A DNA stretch of 64,000 nt, taken from NCBI RefSeq assembly GCF_900114415.1, contig NZ_FOSZ01000001.1, forward strand, positions 558,001 to 622,000. Direction: 5' to 3'. The position numbers were made by a program, and so were the translations under genes. The DNA is from Shimia haliotis. Its GTDB lineage: Bacteria > Pseudomonadota > Alphaproteobacteria > Rhodobacterales > Rhodobacteraceae. Positions within the stretch are counted from its first letter, which is position 1. Every line of letters starts with the position of its first letter. Below the pieces are notes generated by a model that ran no database searches, was not told where the DNA came from, and saw only the letters and a program-made list of their open reading frames with translations. Below are positions 18,013 through 26,841 of this stretch, piece by piece.

Positions 18013-18042
18013 AAAAAGGCGGCCCGATGAGGACCGCCTTTT
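18013..18042 (-). terminator. Rho-independent terminator of the iron-binding protein gene
   Basis: The arms AAGGCGG and CCGCCTT form a hairpin flanked by A and T runs on both sides, 21 bp after the stop of the leftward substrate-binding protein gene. The symmetry means it could also stop rightward transcription. Confidence 0.8.
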
Positions 18043-18063
18043 GTGTGTGCAATGCCGATAGGC

Positions 18064-19077
18064 TTAGCCGTCGAAATCAACTTCTTCGGTGATTTTCAGC
18101 GCATCGGAGCGGTGACCGGCGAGGGTCATCAGGTTCACGTCGTCTGCGGTGAATTCACCCCAGCCAGTGACCAGTGCGTCCGCTTCGGTGCCCGGTGCGA
18201 TCGGGTATTCGAAGTTGGCTTTGGCGTAGATTTCCTGTGCTGCGGGCGAGGTCAGGAATTCCATCATCTTGACGGCGTTTTCCTTGTTCGGCGCGGATTT
18301 GGTTAGCGCCACGCCGGAAATGTTTACGTGGGTGCCTTTGCCTTCGAATTCAGGGAAGACGATGCGCACGCTGTCGGCCCATTCTTTCTGTTCGTCATCA
18401 GACAGCATTTTGCCCATGTAGTAGGTGTTGCCGATGGAGATATCGCATTCGCCGGCCCAGATCGCTTTGACTTGTGCGCGGTCGTTGCCTTGCGGTTTGC
18501 GTGCGAGGTTGGATTTCACGCCTTCGAGCCATGTTTTCGCGCCTTCGACACCGTGGTGTTCGATCACAGCGGAGGTCAACGCCACGTTATAGGCGTTGGT
18601 GCCGGAACGGGTGCAGATGCGGCCTTCCCATTTGGGGTCTGCCAGATCTTCGTAGGTGGTGACTTCGCCGTCGGCCACGCGGTCTTTGGAGGCGTAAACG
18701 ATGCGGGCGCGCGTGGTGAGGCCGAACCAGTGGTTGTCGGGGTCACGGTATTGCGCGGGCACGTTGGCGTTGATGGCATCAGTTGTGACCGGCTGTGTCA
18801 GGCCTGCGTTCACAACGGCGGCGAGGCGGGAGATGTCGACGGTCAGGATCATGTCGGCGGGGGAGCGGTCGCCTTCGGCCTGCAGACGCTCAACCATGCC
18901 TTTTTTCAGATAGGCGACGTTCACTTTGATGCCGGTTTCGGCGGTGAACGCATCGGTCAGCGGCTTGATCAGCTCGGGCTGGCGATAGGAGTAAACGTTG
19001 ACTTCGTCGGCAAATGCAGGGGCGGCCAGTGAAGCCGCGGCGGTGAAAAAGAGTGCGGTGGAAAGGGTTTTGGTCAT
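18064..19077 (-). CDS. Fe(3+) ABC transporter periplasmic-binding protein (FbpA/FutA-like)
   Basis: 337-aa periplasmic ferric-iron-binding protein. Sec signal peptide 1-23 with cleavage after AFA; the mature protein starts DEVNVYSYR. Adjacent iron-ligand tyrosines Tyr219-Tyr220 lie in GNTYYMG, and SGTNAYNVALTSA near residue 158 is the conserved ligand-loop segment. The permease and ATPase partners normally follow in the same operon, but here a strong terminator follows and no fbpB/fbpC is in the window. A 19-bp palindrome upstream suggests metal regulation. Confidence 0.93.
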   Translation of the reverse strand: MTKTLSTALFFTAAASLAAPAFADEVNVYSYRQPELIKPLTDAFTAETGIKVNVAYLKKGMVERLQAEGDRSPADMILTVDISRLAAVVNAGLTQPVTTDAINANVPAQYRDPDNHWFGLTTRARIVYASKDRVADGEVTTYEDLADPKWEGRICTRSGTNAYNVALTSAVIEHHGVEGAKTWLEGVKSNLARKPQGNDRAQVKAIWAGECDISIGNTYYMGKMLSDDEQKEWADSVRIVFPEFEGKGTHVNISGVALTKSAPNKENAVKMMEFLTSPAAQEIYAKANFEYPIAPGTEADALVTGWGEFTADDVNLMTLAGHRSDALKITEEVDFDG

Positions 19078-19143
19078 GTGTTCGCTCCCAGCGTCCTGAT
19101 TGAGTTGGCGCGGTTAAACCTGAGTTTTTTTGTTGGGTCAATA

Positions 19144-19162
19144 CCTGAATAAATCATTCAGG
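19144..19162. promoter_or_regulatory. Iron-box-like palindrome upstream of the Fe-binding protein gene
   Basis: Perfect 7-bp inverted repeat CCTGAAT / ATTCAGG with a 5-bp A/T-rich centre, total 19 bp, 67-85 bp upstream of the start codon at 19077. Its length and A/T centre fit a Fur/Irr/RirA-type dimer site, in keeping with an iron-uptake gene. The exact regulator cannot be named from one site. Confidence 0.55.
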
Positions 19163-19205
19163 AATAAAAAGGGCCGTTAGGAAAGATGCGCGCAGGGCGC
19201 ACATC

Positions 19206-20021
19206 CTACGATTTTTCTTCGACCTTCACTTCGTCCCAAAGCGCGTCCATTTCGGCCAGATCGCTGTCTTCGGGGCGTTTGCCGCGGGCGGCCAGCTTGG
19301 CCTCAACGCCTTCAAACCGGCGGGTGAATTTGGCGTTGGTGGCGCGCAGGGCTGCTTCGGGGTCGATTTTCAGATGACGGGCCAGATTGGCGATCACAAA
19401 AAGCATGTCGCCAAATTCTTCTTCGATCTCGGTCTGGGTCAATTTTTCGCGGGCCTCGGCAAGTTCGCCTGCCTCTTCGACGATTTTGTCGACGACCTGC
19501 GAAATGTCTGGCCAGTCAAAACCCACGCGCGCGGCGCGTTTCTGCAATTTTACAGAACGCAGAAGGGCCGGCAGGCCAAGGGCGACGCCGTCGAGCGTGC
19601 CAGTTTGGTCCTTGGACGCACGTTCTGCGGCTTTCACAACTTCCCAGTCTCGGGTTTGCTGTTCCGCAGATTTGTCCCGGTTCTCGTCGCCGAAAACATG
19701 CGGATGGCGGGTGACCATCTTGTCGGACATGGTGTCGGCGACCTGATCAAAGGTAAAAAGGCCGCGTTCGGTTGCCATTTGGGCGTGGAATACCGACTGG
19801 AATAGGAGATCGCCCAGCTCGCCTTTGAGTTCGTCCCATGCCTCGCGTTCAATCGCATCGGCCACCTCATAGGCCTCTTCTATGGTATAAGGGGCGATGG
19901 TGGCGAAGTCCTGTTCGATGTCCCACGGACAGCCGTTTTCCGGATCGCGCAGTCGGCGCATAATTTCCAGAAGCCGCGGCATTCCGCCGTTGGGATTGAG
20001 GATCAAGGGGTCTTCGGCCAT
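19206..20021 (-). CDS. mazG: Nucleoside triphosphate pyrophosphohydrolase MazG
   Basis: 271-aa all-alpha NTP pyrophosphatase that converts (d)NTPs to NMPs and clears aberrant nucleotides. It has two tandem MazG folds: the first with CPWDIEQDFATI near residue 32, EEAYEVADAIE near 52 and ELGDLLFQSVFHA near 70, the second with EEAGELAEA and EEFGDMLFVIANLA near residue 205. Length and start match the E. coli-type enzyme. It is divergent from the M20 hydrolase. Confidence 0.94.
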   Translation of the reverse strand: MAEDPLILNPNGGMPRLLEIMRRLRDPENGCPWDIEQDFATIAPYTIEEAYEVADAIEREAWDELKGELGDLLFQSVFHAQMATERGLFTFDQVADTMSDKMVTRHPHVFGDENRDKSAEQQTRDWEVVKAAERASKDQTGTLDGVALGLPALLRSVKLQKRAARVGFDWPDISQVVDKIVEEAGELAEAREKLTQTEIEEEFGDMLFVIANLARHLKIDPEAALRATNAKFTRRFEGVEAKLAARGKRPEDSDLAEMDALWDEVKVEEKS

Positions 20022-20085
20022 TGCAGAGCGCTCCGCTTTTTGATTTGGGTAGGAGTGAACCGTTATTCAGAGAAGGTGTCCACTC

Positions 20086-21249
20086 ATGCCAGTAGTTAAC
20101 CGTATTGCCGATTATGCGGACGAAATGAAGGGGTGGCGCCGTCATTTGCACGCGCATCCGGAACTGGAGTTTGATTGCCATGAAACCGCGGCCTTTGTGG
20201 TGGCGCGTCTCAAGGAGTTCGGCGTGGATGAGATTCACGAGGGCATAGCCAAGACCGGCGTGGTGGCCATCATCAACGGGCAGGGCGAGGGGCCGACCGT
20301 GGGATTGCGCGCCGATATGGATGCTTTGCCGATGGATGAGACCTCCGGCGTTGAGTATTCCAGCGAAGTTGAGGGCATGATGCATGCCTGTGGGCATGAC
20401 GGGCACACGACAATGTTGCTGGGCGCGGCAAAATATCTTGCGGAGACCCGCAAGTTTTCGGGGCGCGTGGCGTTGATGTTCCAGCCGGCCGAGGAAGAAG
20501 GCGGTGGCGGTGAAGTCATGGTTCAGGAAGGCGTATTGGACCGTTTCGATGTGAATGAAGTCTATGCGCTGCACAATGTTCCCGGTGTGCCGTTTGGCGA
20601 GTTCCACACCACACCGGGCCCGATCATGGCAGCGGTGGACACGTTCCGCGTCGATATTCAGGGCACCGGCGGGCATGGGGCCTATCCCCAAGATACAGTG
20701 GATCCAGTGGTGGCGGCGGTGGCCATGGTCAACGCGATCCAGACCATCGTGAGCCGCAACCACGACACGCGGCAAGAGGCGGTGGTGTCGGTGACGCAAA
20801 TCCATGCGGGCTCTGTCAACAACGTGATCCCTGATCTTGGCATGATCGAGGGCACGATCCGGACCTTTGACAAAGACGTGCAGGAGATGATTCATCGCCG
20901 CCTGCGGGAAATCGTTGCGGGCACGGCTGCGGCCTATGGTCTTGAGGCGTCGCTTGACATCGATGTGGGGTATCCGGCGACTGTAAACAGCGCGCAGCAA
21001 ACGGCATTTGCTGCCGATGTGGCGCGCGACGTGGCCGGTGACAGCATGGTCAATGACGCACAGGGCATGGAAATGGGGGCGGAGGACTTTTCCTATATGC
21101 TGGACGCACGGCCGGGAGCGTATTTGTTCCTTGGCGCGGGCGAAGGTGCAGGGCTGCACAATCCCGCGTTTGATTTCAACGATGAGGTGGCCCCGATTGG
21201 TGCGTCGTTCTTTGCGCGGCTGGTGGAGACCGCTCAGCCGCTGAAGTAG
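20086..21249 (+). CDS. M20-family amidohydrolase (hippurate hydrolase/amidohydrolase type)
   Basis: 387-aa di-metal peptidase-fold amidohydrolase, hippuricase/IAA-amino-acid hydrolase type. Catalytic landmarks: HLHAHPELEFDCHETA near residues 18-33, GLRADMDALPM near 69, HACGHDGHTTMLLGAAKYL near 103 and QPAEEEGGGG near 138, with the dimerisation insertion in between. Removes N-acyl groups from amino acids; the acyl substrate is undetermined. Followed by an intrinsic terminator. Confidence 0.92.
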   Translation: MPVVNRIADYADEMKGWRRHLHAHPELEFDCHETAAFVVARLKEFGVDEIHEGIAKTGVVAIINGQGEGPTVGLRADMDALPMDETSGVEYSSEVEGMMHACGHDGHTTMLLGAAKYLAETRKFSGRVALMFQPAEEEGGGGEVMVQEGVLDRFDVNEVYALHNVPGVPFGEFHTTPGPIMAAVDTFRVDIQGTGGHGAYPQDTVDPVVAAVAMVNAIQTIVSRNHDTRQEAVVSVTQIHAGSVNNVIPDLGMIEGTIRTFDKDVQEMIHRRLREIVAGTAAAYGLEASLDIDVGYPATVNSAQQTAFAADVARDVAGDSMVNDAQGMEMGAEDFSYMLDARPGAYLFLGAGEGAGLHNPAFDFNDEVAPIGASFFARLVETAQPLK

Positions 21250-21260
21250 TTCGAAACAGT

Positions 21261-21291
21261 CGGGCGTTCGATTTTGCGGGCGCCCGTTTTT
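21261..21291 (+). terminator. Rho-independent terminator after the M20 gene
   Basis: CGGGCG and CGCCCG pair across a 14-nt loop and are followed by five T residues, 12 bp after the M20 stop codon. Confidence 0.65.
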
Positions 21292-21468
21292 GTCGCAGAG
21301 ATCCCGCCTGTGACAACATATTTCTTTGCAGATAGGGTTTTCGATGTTAGTCCGCGCCGGCAGTGCGGGCATAGTCTGCCTGTTTTTGATTTGTTTGAGC
21401 GACGCTTACGTATCTTCTGAATGGACAGGATCAGGAGGCGCTGACGTTGTGATTTTGGTATTTGAGGG

Positions 21469-21882
21469 ATGAAGAAGATGACGATTGCAGCTGTGGTTTT
21501 GTTGCTGGGGTTTGGTCTGTTGGCCTATGTGCGTTTGGCACCCAGTGATGTTGCGCGTTGGCATGTGGCCGGTGACATCAGCAAGAACAGTGAAGGTCAG
21601 AACAGTGTGCGCCGATTGGTGGATGCGGGCCCGGATGGTTTGGCAAAATTTGCCGAGGCGGCGCTGCGAGATCCGCGCACCGAGGTTCTCGCGGGTTCAG
21701 CCGAGGATGGCTTAATCACCGTGATTACGCGCACGCGTTCTATCGGGTATCCGGACTACACAACAGCCTGGATGCAGGACGGTCAGCTCGCGATTTACGG
21801 CCGCTCACGATTTGGTCGAAAGGACTTCGGTGTCAACGCCGCGCGTGTGGATCGCTGGATTGGTGCTTTGTCCGCCCCTTAA
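21469..21882 (+). CDS. DUF1499-domain membrane-anchored protein
   Basis: 137-aa protein with an N-terminal transmembrane or uncleaved signal segment (residues 4-22), followed by a DUF1499 domain ending in the typical GYPDYTTAWMQDGQLAIYGRSRFGRKDFGVNAARVD-type region (about residues 95-128). The family is widespread in alphaproteobacteria and chloroplast lineages, with no settled function. The last 78 bp overlap, on the opposite strand, the end of the next gene. Confidence 0.85.
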   Translation: MKKMTIAAVVLLLGFGLLAYVRLAPSDVARWHVAGDISKNSEGQNSVRRLVDAGPDGLAKFAEAALRDPRTEVLAGSAEDGLITVITRTRSIGYPDYTTAWMQDGQLAIYGRSRFGRKDFGVNAARVDRWIGALSAP

Positions 21883-22113
21883 GCCGCTGCTGAGACATCC
21901 AGGTGAGATTTCGCGCCACATCGGCACATTTAGCGACATCTGGCATTGGGCCATAAACATGCGCCCGTCCACTTGAAGACAGATGGTTTCTCCGACCTCG
22001 ATGCGCTGCCCCTGACGGTCAGTGCAGTAGCAGTCAACGGGCACGCCGTTGATAAAGCCGTCGGCAAGGGCCGGGCTGGCGAGAAGGGTGAGAATGGCAA
22101 TCAAACGGGTCAT
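21805..22113 (-). CDS. Small Cys-rich secreted protein, function unknown
   Basis: 102-aa protein starting MTRLIAILTLLASPALADG, a clear Sec signal peptide cleaved after ALA (residues 1-17). The mature part has five cysteines (DCYCTDRQG, ETICLQ, AQCQMSL, PGCLSS), suggesting disulfides in the periplasm. The core ends near residue 80; the last ~22 residues, which overlap the convergent DUF1499 gene, look less constrained. Divergent from prfA 61 bp away. I do not recognise a named family. Confidence 0.72.
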   Translation of the reverse strand: MTRLIAILTLLASPALADGFINGVPVDCYCTDRQGQRIEVGETICLQVDGRMFMAQCQMSLNVPMWREISPGCLSSGLRGGQSTNPAIHTRGVDTEVLSTKS

Positions 22114-22174
22114 AGGCCAAGAATACACCAAACCGCGGCCTTGACCAATTACGCGGATTGTCCCACTTAGCGAC

Positions 22175-23224
22175 ATGGTTCCTATAGAGCGATTAGAACA
22201 GATCAAGCTGCGGTTCGAGTTTCTTGAGGCGCAGATGGCGGAGGGTGGCGGCGATATCGCGGCGCTTGCCAAAGAGTATGCGGAAATCAAGCCTGTGGTG
22301 GAGCAGATTGCCGCCTATCGCAGACTGCTTTCAGACATTGAAGACGCCGAAGAGATGCTTGGCGATCCGGATATGAAGGAATTGGCCGAAGAGGAGCTGC
22401 CGGCGTTGCGGGCGGGTCTTCCGGAGGCGGAGCATGCGCTTCAGTTGGCGTTGTTGCCCAAGGATGCGGCGGACGCGCGGCCAGCGATTCTGGAAATCCG
22501 ACCAGGCACAGGCGGTGACGAGGCGGCGTTGTTTGCCGGTGATCTGCTGCGGATGTATCAGCGATACGCCGAGGGGCGTGGCTGGAAGCTGGAGATCCTT
22601 GAGGAGCAGGCAACCGAGCTTGGCGGGATCAAGGAAGTGGTGGCCCACATCAAGGGCGAGAACGTGTTTGCGCGGCTGAAGTACGAAAGCGGCGTTCACC
22701 GTGTACAGCGGGTGCCGGCCACCGAAAGCGGCGGGCGGATTCACACGTCGGCGGCGACTGTGGCGGTTTTGCCTGAGGCCGAGGATGTGGACGTGCAGAT
22801 CGATGCACAGGACATCCGGATTGATACGATGCGGGCCTCGGGGTCTGGCGGGCAGCACGTGAACACAACCGATTCTGCGGTGCGGATCACCCATTTGCCG
22901 ACGGGCATAATCGTGGTCAGCTCTGAAAAATCCCAGCACCGGAACCGCGAGATTGCGATGCAGGTTCTGAAAACCCGCCTGTTTGACCTTGAGCGCCAGC
23001 GGATCGCGGATGAGCGCGCGGCGGATCGGGCAGGGCAGGTTGGCTCGGGTGATCGTTCCGAGCGCATTCGGACCTATAATTTCCCGCAAGGGCGCATGAC
23101 GGATCACCGCATCAACCTGACGCTATACAAACTGGATCAGGTGATGGCTGGTGATCTGGATGAAACCATCGACGCGCTGACGGCGGATGCGCAGGCCACG
23201 GCGTTGGCGGAGATGGAGGCGTGA
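22175..23224 (+). CDS. prfA: Peptide chain release factor 1
   Basis: 349-aa class I release factor that reads UAA and UAG. The anticodon-like tripeptide PAT is at 181-183 within [18 protein letters not shown], which distinguishes RF1 from RF2, and the catalytic GGQ is at 225-227 within [16 protein letters not shown]. The stop overlaps the GTG start of prmC, whose product methylates the GGQ glutamine, so enzyme and substrate are translationally coupled. Confidence 0.98.
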   Translation: MVPIERLEQIKLRFEFLEAQMAEGGGDIAALAKEYAEIKPVVEQIAAYRRLLSDIEDAEEMLGDPDMKELAEEELPALRAGLPEAEHALQLALLPKDAADARPAILEIRPGTGGDEAALFAGDLLRMYQRYAEGRGWKLEILEEQATELGGIKEVVAHIKGENVFARLKYESGVHRVQRVPATESGGRIHTSAATVAVLPEAEDVDVQIDAQDIRIDTMRASGSGGQHVNTTDSAVRITHLPTGIIVVSSEKSQHRNREIAMQVLKTRLFDLERQRIADERAADRAGQVGSGDRSERIRTYNFPQGRMTDHRINLTLYKLDQVMAGDLDETIDALTADAQATALAEMEA

Positions 23225-24057
23225 GCCTGACCATTTCCGACCTCGTGTCGCAGGTCGCTGGATCGTTGGCGGCAGGCGGCATCGAGGGCGCACCGCGGGA
23301 AGCGCGGCTTTTGGTGGCGCATGTGACCGGCATTTCCGTGTCGCGCCTGACCCTTGAGATGGGGGAAGCGGCAAGTTCGGCGCATCAGGAGAAGCTGTTG
23401 CCCTTGGTCGCACGGAGGATCGCGCGGGAGCCGCTGTCGCATTTGCTGGGCAAGCGGGCCTTCTACGAGCATGAGTTCAAAGTGACAGCGGACACGCTGG
23501 ACCCGAGGCCTGAGACCGAGACACTGGTGGCGGAAGCTCTCAAGGAGCCCTTTGTCCGCGTGCTTGATCTGGGCACGGGAACGGGGGCTATTGCGATCTC
23601 TCTTTTGGCGGCGCGACCGGCTGCGCGCGGGGTTGCGACCGACCTGTCGGGGGCCGCGTTGGCGGTGGCGCAGGAGAATGCGGCGGCGATTGGTGTCGCG
23701 GACCGGCTGGAATTTGTCCAAAGCGATTGGTTCTCCGCCGTGTCGGGCCAGTTTGATCTGATCGTGTCCAACCCGCCTTATATTGCGGCGGAGGAGATGG
23801 CAGGGCTTGCGCCGGAACTGGCGCATGAGCCGCGCATGGCCCTGACCGACGAGGGCGACGGACTGGCCGCTTATCGTGTGATCACCGCCAATGCCAAAGC
23901 GTATTTGGCCCCTGAGGGGCGGCTTTTGGTCGAAATCGGCCATCGTCAGGGTGCGGATGTGGCCGCGCTTTTTGCCGACGCGGGCTTTGGCAATGTGGGC
24001 ATTCTCAATGATCTGGACGGGCGCAACCGAGTGGTCAGTGGGCAAAACCGGCCATGA
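23221..24057 (+). CDS. prmC: Release factor glutamine N5-methyltransferase
   Basis: 278-aa SAM-dependent methyltransferase that modifies the GGQ glutamine of RF1 and RF2. SAM-binding DLGTGTG at 116-122 and the catalytic NPPY at 184-187. The start is GTG at 23221, sharing GTGA with the prfA stop; no better ATG exists near the conserved N terminus [13 protein letters not shown]. Followed by a terminator. Confidence 0.96.
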   Translation: MSLTISDLVSQVAGSLAAGGIEGAPREARLLVAHVTGISVSRLTLEMGEAASSAHQEKLLPLVARRIAREPLSHLLGKRAFYEHEFKVTADTLDPRPETETLVAEALKEPFVRVLDLGTGTGAIAISLLAARPAARGVATDLSGAALAVAQENAAAIGVADRLEFVQSDWFSAVSGQFDLIVSNPPYIAAEEMAGLAPELAHEPRMALTDEGDGLAAYRVITANAKAYLAPEGRLLVEIGHRQGADVAALFADAGFGNVGILNDLDGRNRVVSGQNRP

Positions 24058-24081
24058 CGGAGGGCAATTGTCCGGTTTTTT
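24044..24081 (+). terminator. Rho-independent terminator of prfA-prmC
   Basis: AAAACCGG and CCGGTTTT pair around a 20-nt loop and end in a run of six T. The 5' arm begins inside the last codons of prmC. Confidence 0.65.
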
Positions 24082-24282
24082 CAATTTCCCGCACTTTAGA
24101 TGCAGAATAACCCTTGTGCAGCGCCCGATAGCGTTCTACGAATATCGCGTCTGATCGGTGGATGCCCATGGTGGGCGGTCCCGACAGACATCAAGCCAGA
24201 CATCGTCGCACCGGTAAAAAGAGCGCAAGAGGCGTGAAACGGGATGAGCGACAGCAATTGACCAAGGCTGGATTACAGAAAT

Positions 24283-24873
24283 ATGAGATCTTCGAAGTCA
24301 CGTTCGCGGAACAAGGGTAACCGCAACCGCCCGTCCGGTAACATCGTCAACCGTGTGTTTGACAGCTCCGGTCCTGAGGGCAAGGTGCGCGGTACTCCGC
24401 AGCAAGTTATCGACAAATACAATCAGCTCGCGCGCGACAGCCAGTTGGGCAATGACCGTGTGGCCACGGAAAATTTCCAGCAGCACGCGGAGCATTATCA
24501 GCGGATGCTGAATGAAGCGCAGCGTGAGCAGGATGCGCGCCGTGAGGAGCAAGAGCGTCAGAACCGCGAGCGCCAGCAAGAGCGTGACCGTGAACGCCGT
24601 GAGCGCGTCGAGCGTCAGGAACGCGAAGGCAATGGTGGTGGCGACAAGCAGCCTCAGCCTGCACCTGTTTCGGCGGATCCGTCTGAGGCGGATCAGCCCG
24701 ATGTGATCGGTGACGTGGCCGAAAGCGGTTTGGTGGAAACACCCGAGACCAAGGCCGAGGAGCCTAAAGCCGCGCCCAAGAAGCCGCGCAAGCGCAGCCC
24801 GCGCAAGAAACCGGAAGGCGAAGCGCCCAAGGATGACGCGCCCAAGGCTGAGGAAAATCCGGCGGCGGAGTGA
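24283..24873 (+). CDS. DUF4167-domain protein
   Basis: 196-aa very basic and charged protein. The N-terminal ~90 residues match the alphaproteobacterial DUF4167 family (SGNIVNRVFDSSGPEGKVRGT, then DRVATENFQQHAEHY). The middle is a Glu/Arg-rich helix (residues 85-120) and the C terminus is a disordered Lys/Pro/Ala tail with PKKPRKRSPRKK, which suggests nucleic-acid or ribosome binding. Function unknown. Followed by a strong terminator shared with the convergent rsmA region. Confidence 0.9.
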   Translation: MRSSKSRSRNKGNRNRPSGNIVNRVFDSSGPEGKVRGTPQQVIDKYNQLARDSQLGNDRVATENFQQHAEHYQRMLNEAQREQDARREEQERQNRERQQERDRERRERVERQEREGNGGGDKQPQPAPVSADPSEADQPDVIGDVAESGLVETPETKAEEPKAAPKKPRKRSPRKKPEGEAPKDDAPKAEENPAAE

Positions 24874-24901
24874 TCTGTTTTCTAGGATGAGAAATAGAAA
24901 A

Positions 24902-24929
24902 CCCCGCAGTGAAGGCTGCGGGGCTTTTT
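24902..24929 (+). terminator. Rho-independent terminator after the DUF4167 gene
   Basis: CCCCGCAG pairs with CTGCGGGG across a 6-nt loop and is followed by CTTTTT. Strong G/C stem, 28 bp after the stop codon. Confidence 0.88.
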
Positions 24930-24971
24930 GTTTGTGGTTAGACGTGAGGGGCGCGGGACGCGGTCCGGTGT

Positions 24972-25811
24972 CTATTTCTCAAACGTGCGCGCCAAAGCGC
25001 AGAACTGTTCCAAGCTGACTTGCTCGGCGCGTTCCGTGGGCTTGATGCCAGCGGACAATAGGCGGTCTTCGATGTCGGGGGCCTGGCTCTTGAGCGAGCC
25101 GCGCAGCATTTTGCGGCGCTGGTTGAAGGCGGCGGCGACAATGCGAGACAGGATCGCGGCATCCGCCGGATAACGGGGTTCGGGCAGGGCGGTGAGGTGC
25201 ACCACAGCCGAATGCACCTTGGGCGGGGGCGAAAACGCCTCGGGCGGCAGGTGCATCACAATTTTGGCGTCAGCCCGCCATTGGGCGAGCAGGGCAAGAC
25301 GGCCGTAGGCCTTGGAGCCGGGCGCGGCAATGATGCGTTCCGCGACTTCGCGCTGAAACATCAGGGTCAGGCTTTCCCAGAAGGGGGGCCACTGTTTGGG
25401 CGTGAGCCAGCGCACCAGAAGTTCGGTGCCGACGTTATAGGGCAGGTTGGCCGCAATGCGGATTGGAGGCGTCAGGTGGCTGAGCGGGTCGATTTCCAGC
25501 GCGTCGCCGTTGATGACCTCAAGCTGGCCCGGATAGGCGGCGGCGATTTCCGCCAGAGCGGGCATGCAGCGTTCGTCTTTCTCGATCGCCAGCACCTTGC
25601 GCGCGCCTTCGGCCAGCAGTCCACGGGTCAGGCCGCCGGGGCCGGGGCCGATTTCGAGGATGTCACAATCCGACAGTTCACCCGCGCGGCGGGCAATTTT
25701 CGCGGTCAGATTGAGATCGAGCAGGAAGTTTTGCCCCAGAGATTTACGCGCCGAGAGGCCGTGGCTGGCGATTACCTTGCTCAGTGATGGCAGATTGTCG
25801 ATGGCGCTCAT
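24972..25811 (-). CDS. rsmA: 16S rRNA (adenine1518/1519-N6)-dimethyltransferase
   Basis: 279-aa KsgA-type enzyme that dimethylates two adenosines at the 3' end of 16S rRNA during 30S assembly. [19 protein letters not shown] near residue 22, the SAM motif [15 protein letters not shown] near 50, and [14 protein letters not shown] near 118 are diagnostic. The start at 25811 ([14 protein letters not shown]) replaces a longer unlikely extension. Last gene of the lptF-to-rsmA operon, 64 bp after pdxA. Confidence 0.97.
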   Translation of the reverse strand: MSAIDNLPSLSKVIASHGLSARKSLGQNFLLDLNLTAKIARRAGELSDCDILEIGPGPGGLTRGLLAEGARKVLAIEKDERCMPALAEIAAAYPGQLEVINGDALEIDPLSHLTPPIRIAANLPYNVGTELLVRWLTPKQWPPFWESLTLMFQREVAERIIAAPGSKAYGRLALLAQWRADAKIVMHLPPEAFSPPPKVHSAVVHLTALPEPRYPADAAILSRIVAAAFNQRRKMLRGSLKSQAPDIEDRLLSAGIKPTERAEQVSLEQFCALARTFEK

Positions 25812-25844
25812 TGGGGCGGGCTCCGGTGAAGAGATGTGATGCCT

Positions 25845-25873
25845 CCGGCGGGAGTATTTGGGCAAGCAAGAAG
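25845..25873 (+). repeat. Short gene-end repeat, family B copy 1
   Basis: The stretch CCGGCGGGAGTATTT followed by GGGCAAGCAAGAAG lies just after the pdxA stop. A degenerate copy (CGGCGTGAGTATTT then CAAGCAAGAA) is at 56028-56055 after sufE. Probably a short dispersed intergenic motif. Confidence 0.5.
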
Positions 25874-25875
25874 GG

Positions 25876-26841
25876 TCAAGAGGCTTGCGCCATACGCCAC
25901 GCCATGCGCAACGCTTCAATGGTGCTTGTTGGATTGGCGATGCCTTGGCCCGCGATGTCAAAAGCCGTGCCGTGATCGGGTGAGGTGCGGATGAAAGGCA
26001 GGCCAAGGGTGACATTCACGCCGCGGTCAAAATCCAGCGTCTTGATCGGGATAAGGGCTTGGTCGTGGTAGGCGCAGATGGCGGCGTCGTAATTGGCACG
26101 GGCGCGGGCGTGAAACATCGTGTCGGCGGGCAGGGGGCCGGAGAGATCATAGCCTTCGGCACGCATCTGATCGAGAACGGGCGCGATGGTGTCCATGTCT
26201 TCAAGGCCCATCGCGCCGCCTTCGCCCGCGTGCGGGTTGAGGCCGGCCACGGCGAGGCGGGGATTTGCGATGCCGAATTGTGTGCGCAGCCCCGCGCCAG
26301 TGATGCGTATGGTGTCGCGCAGAAGGTCCGGCGTCAGGGCAGTGGGCACATCCTTGAGCGCGATGTGGATGGTGGTAGGCACGACGCGCAGTTGATCAGA
26401 GGCCAGCATCATCACCACGCGGTCCACTTTGCCCAAATGGGCGAGGTATTCGGTGTGCCCGGGATAGGGGAAATCGGCGCCGTCCTTGAGAGCCTTTTTG
26501 TGGATCGGCAGGGTGCAGACGGCGGAGGCCGCGCCGGTCAGGGCGAAGTCGGCGGCGCGGGAAATGGCTGTGATCACACCTTCGGCGTTTTGCGGATCAG
26601 GCGCGCCCGCGGTGCGTATACCGGCAAAGGGATGCGCCAAAAGCGGCAGGGCGTTGAGCATCACGTCGGCGGCTTGGGCAGGAGATCGGATTTCCTGCAC
26701 TGGCACCGTGGCGTGCAAATGCGCAGGGTCGGCGATCAGGAAAAAGCTCAAATCGTCTTTGAGTGCGGTCCAGGCTTTTTCGATGATCTCAAGGCCGACG
26801 CCGGCCGGTTCGCCGCAGCTGACGGCGATGGGCGCTGTCAT
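25876..26841 (-). CDS. pdxA: 4-hydroxythreonine-4-phosphate dehydrogenase
   Basis: 321-aa NAD-dependent enzyme of the DXP-dependent pyridoxal 5'-phosphate pathway. Starts [19 protein letters not shown]; metal-ligand histidines lie in YPGHTEYLA near residue 125, [16 protein letters not shown] near 200 and [13 protein letters not shown] near 255. Length matches the family. It shares ATGA with surA and so is coupled to the outer-membrane assembly operon, a linkage also seen in enterobacteria. Confidence 0.97.
   Translation of the reverse strand: MTAPIAVSCGEPAGVGLEIIEKAWTALKDDLSFFLIADPAHLHATVPVQEIRSPAQAADVMLNALPLLAHPFAGIRTAGAPDPQNAEGVITAISRAADFALTGAASAVCTLPIHKKALKDGADFPYPGHTEYLAHLGKVDRVVMMLASDQLRVVPTTIHIALKDVPTALTPDLLRDTIRITGAGLRTQFGIANPRLAVAGLNPHAGEGGAMGLEDMDTIAPVLDQMRAEGYDLSGPLPADTMFHARARANYDAAICAYHDQALIPIKTLDFDRGVNVTLGLPFIRTSPDHGTAFDIAGQGIANPTSTIEALRMAWRMAQAS

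Noticed and set aside
19867-21372. 501-aa open frame antisense to the M20 amidohydrolase
   Set aside because: His/Arg-rich shadow of a high-G+C gene; the plus-strand protein has all catalytic motifs.
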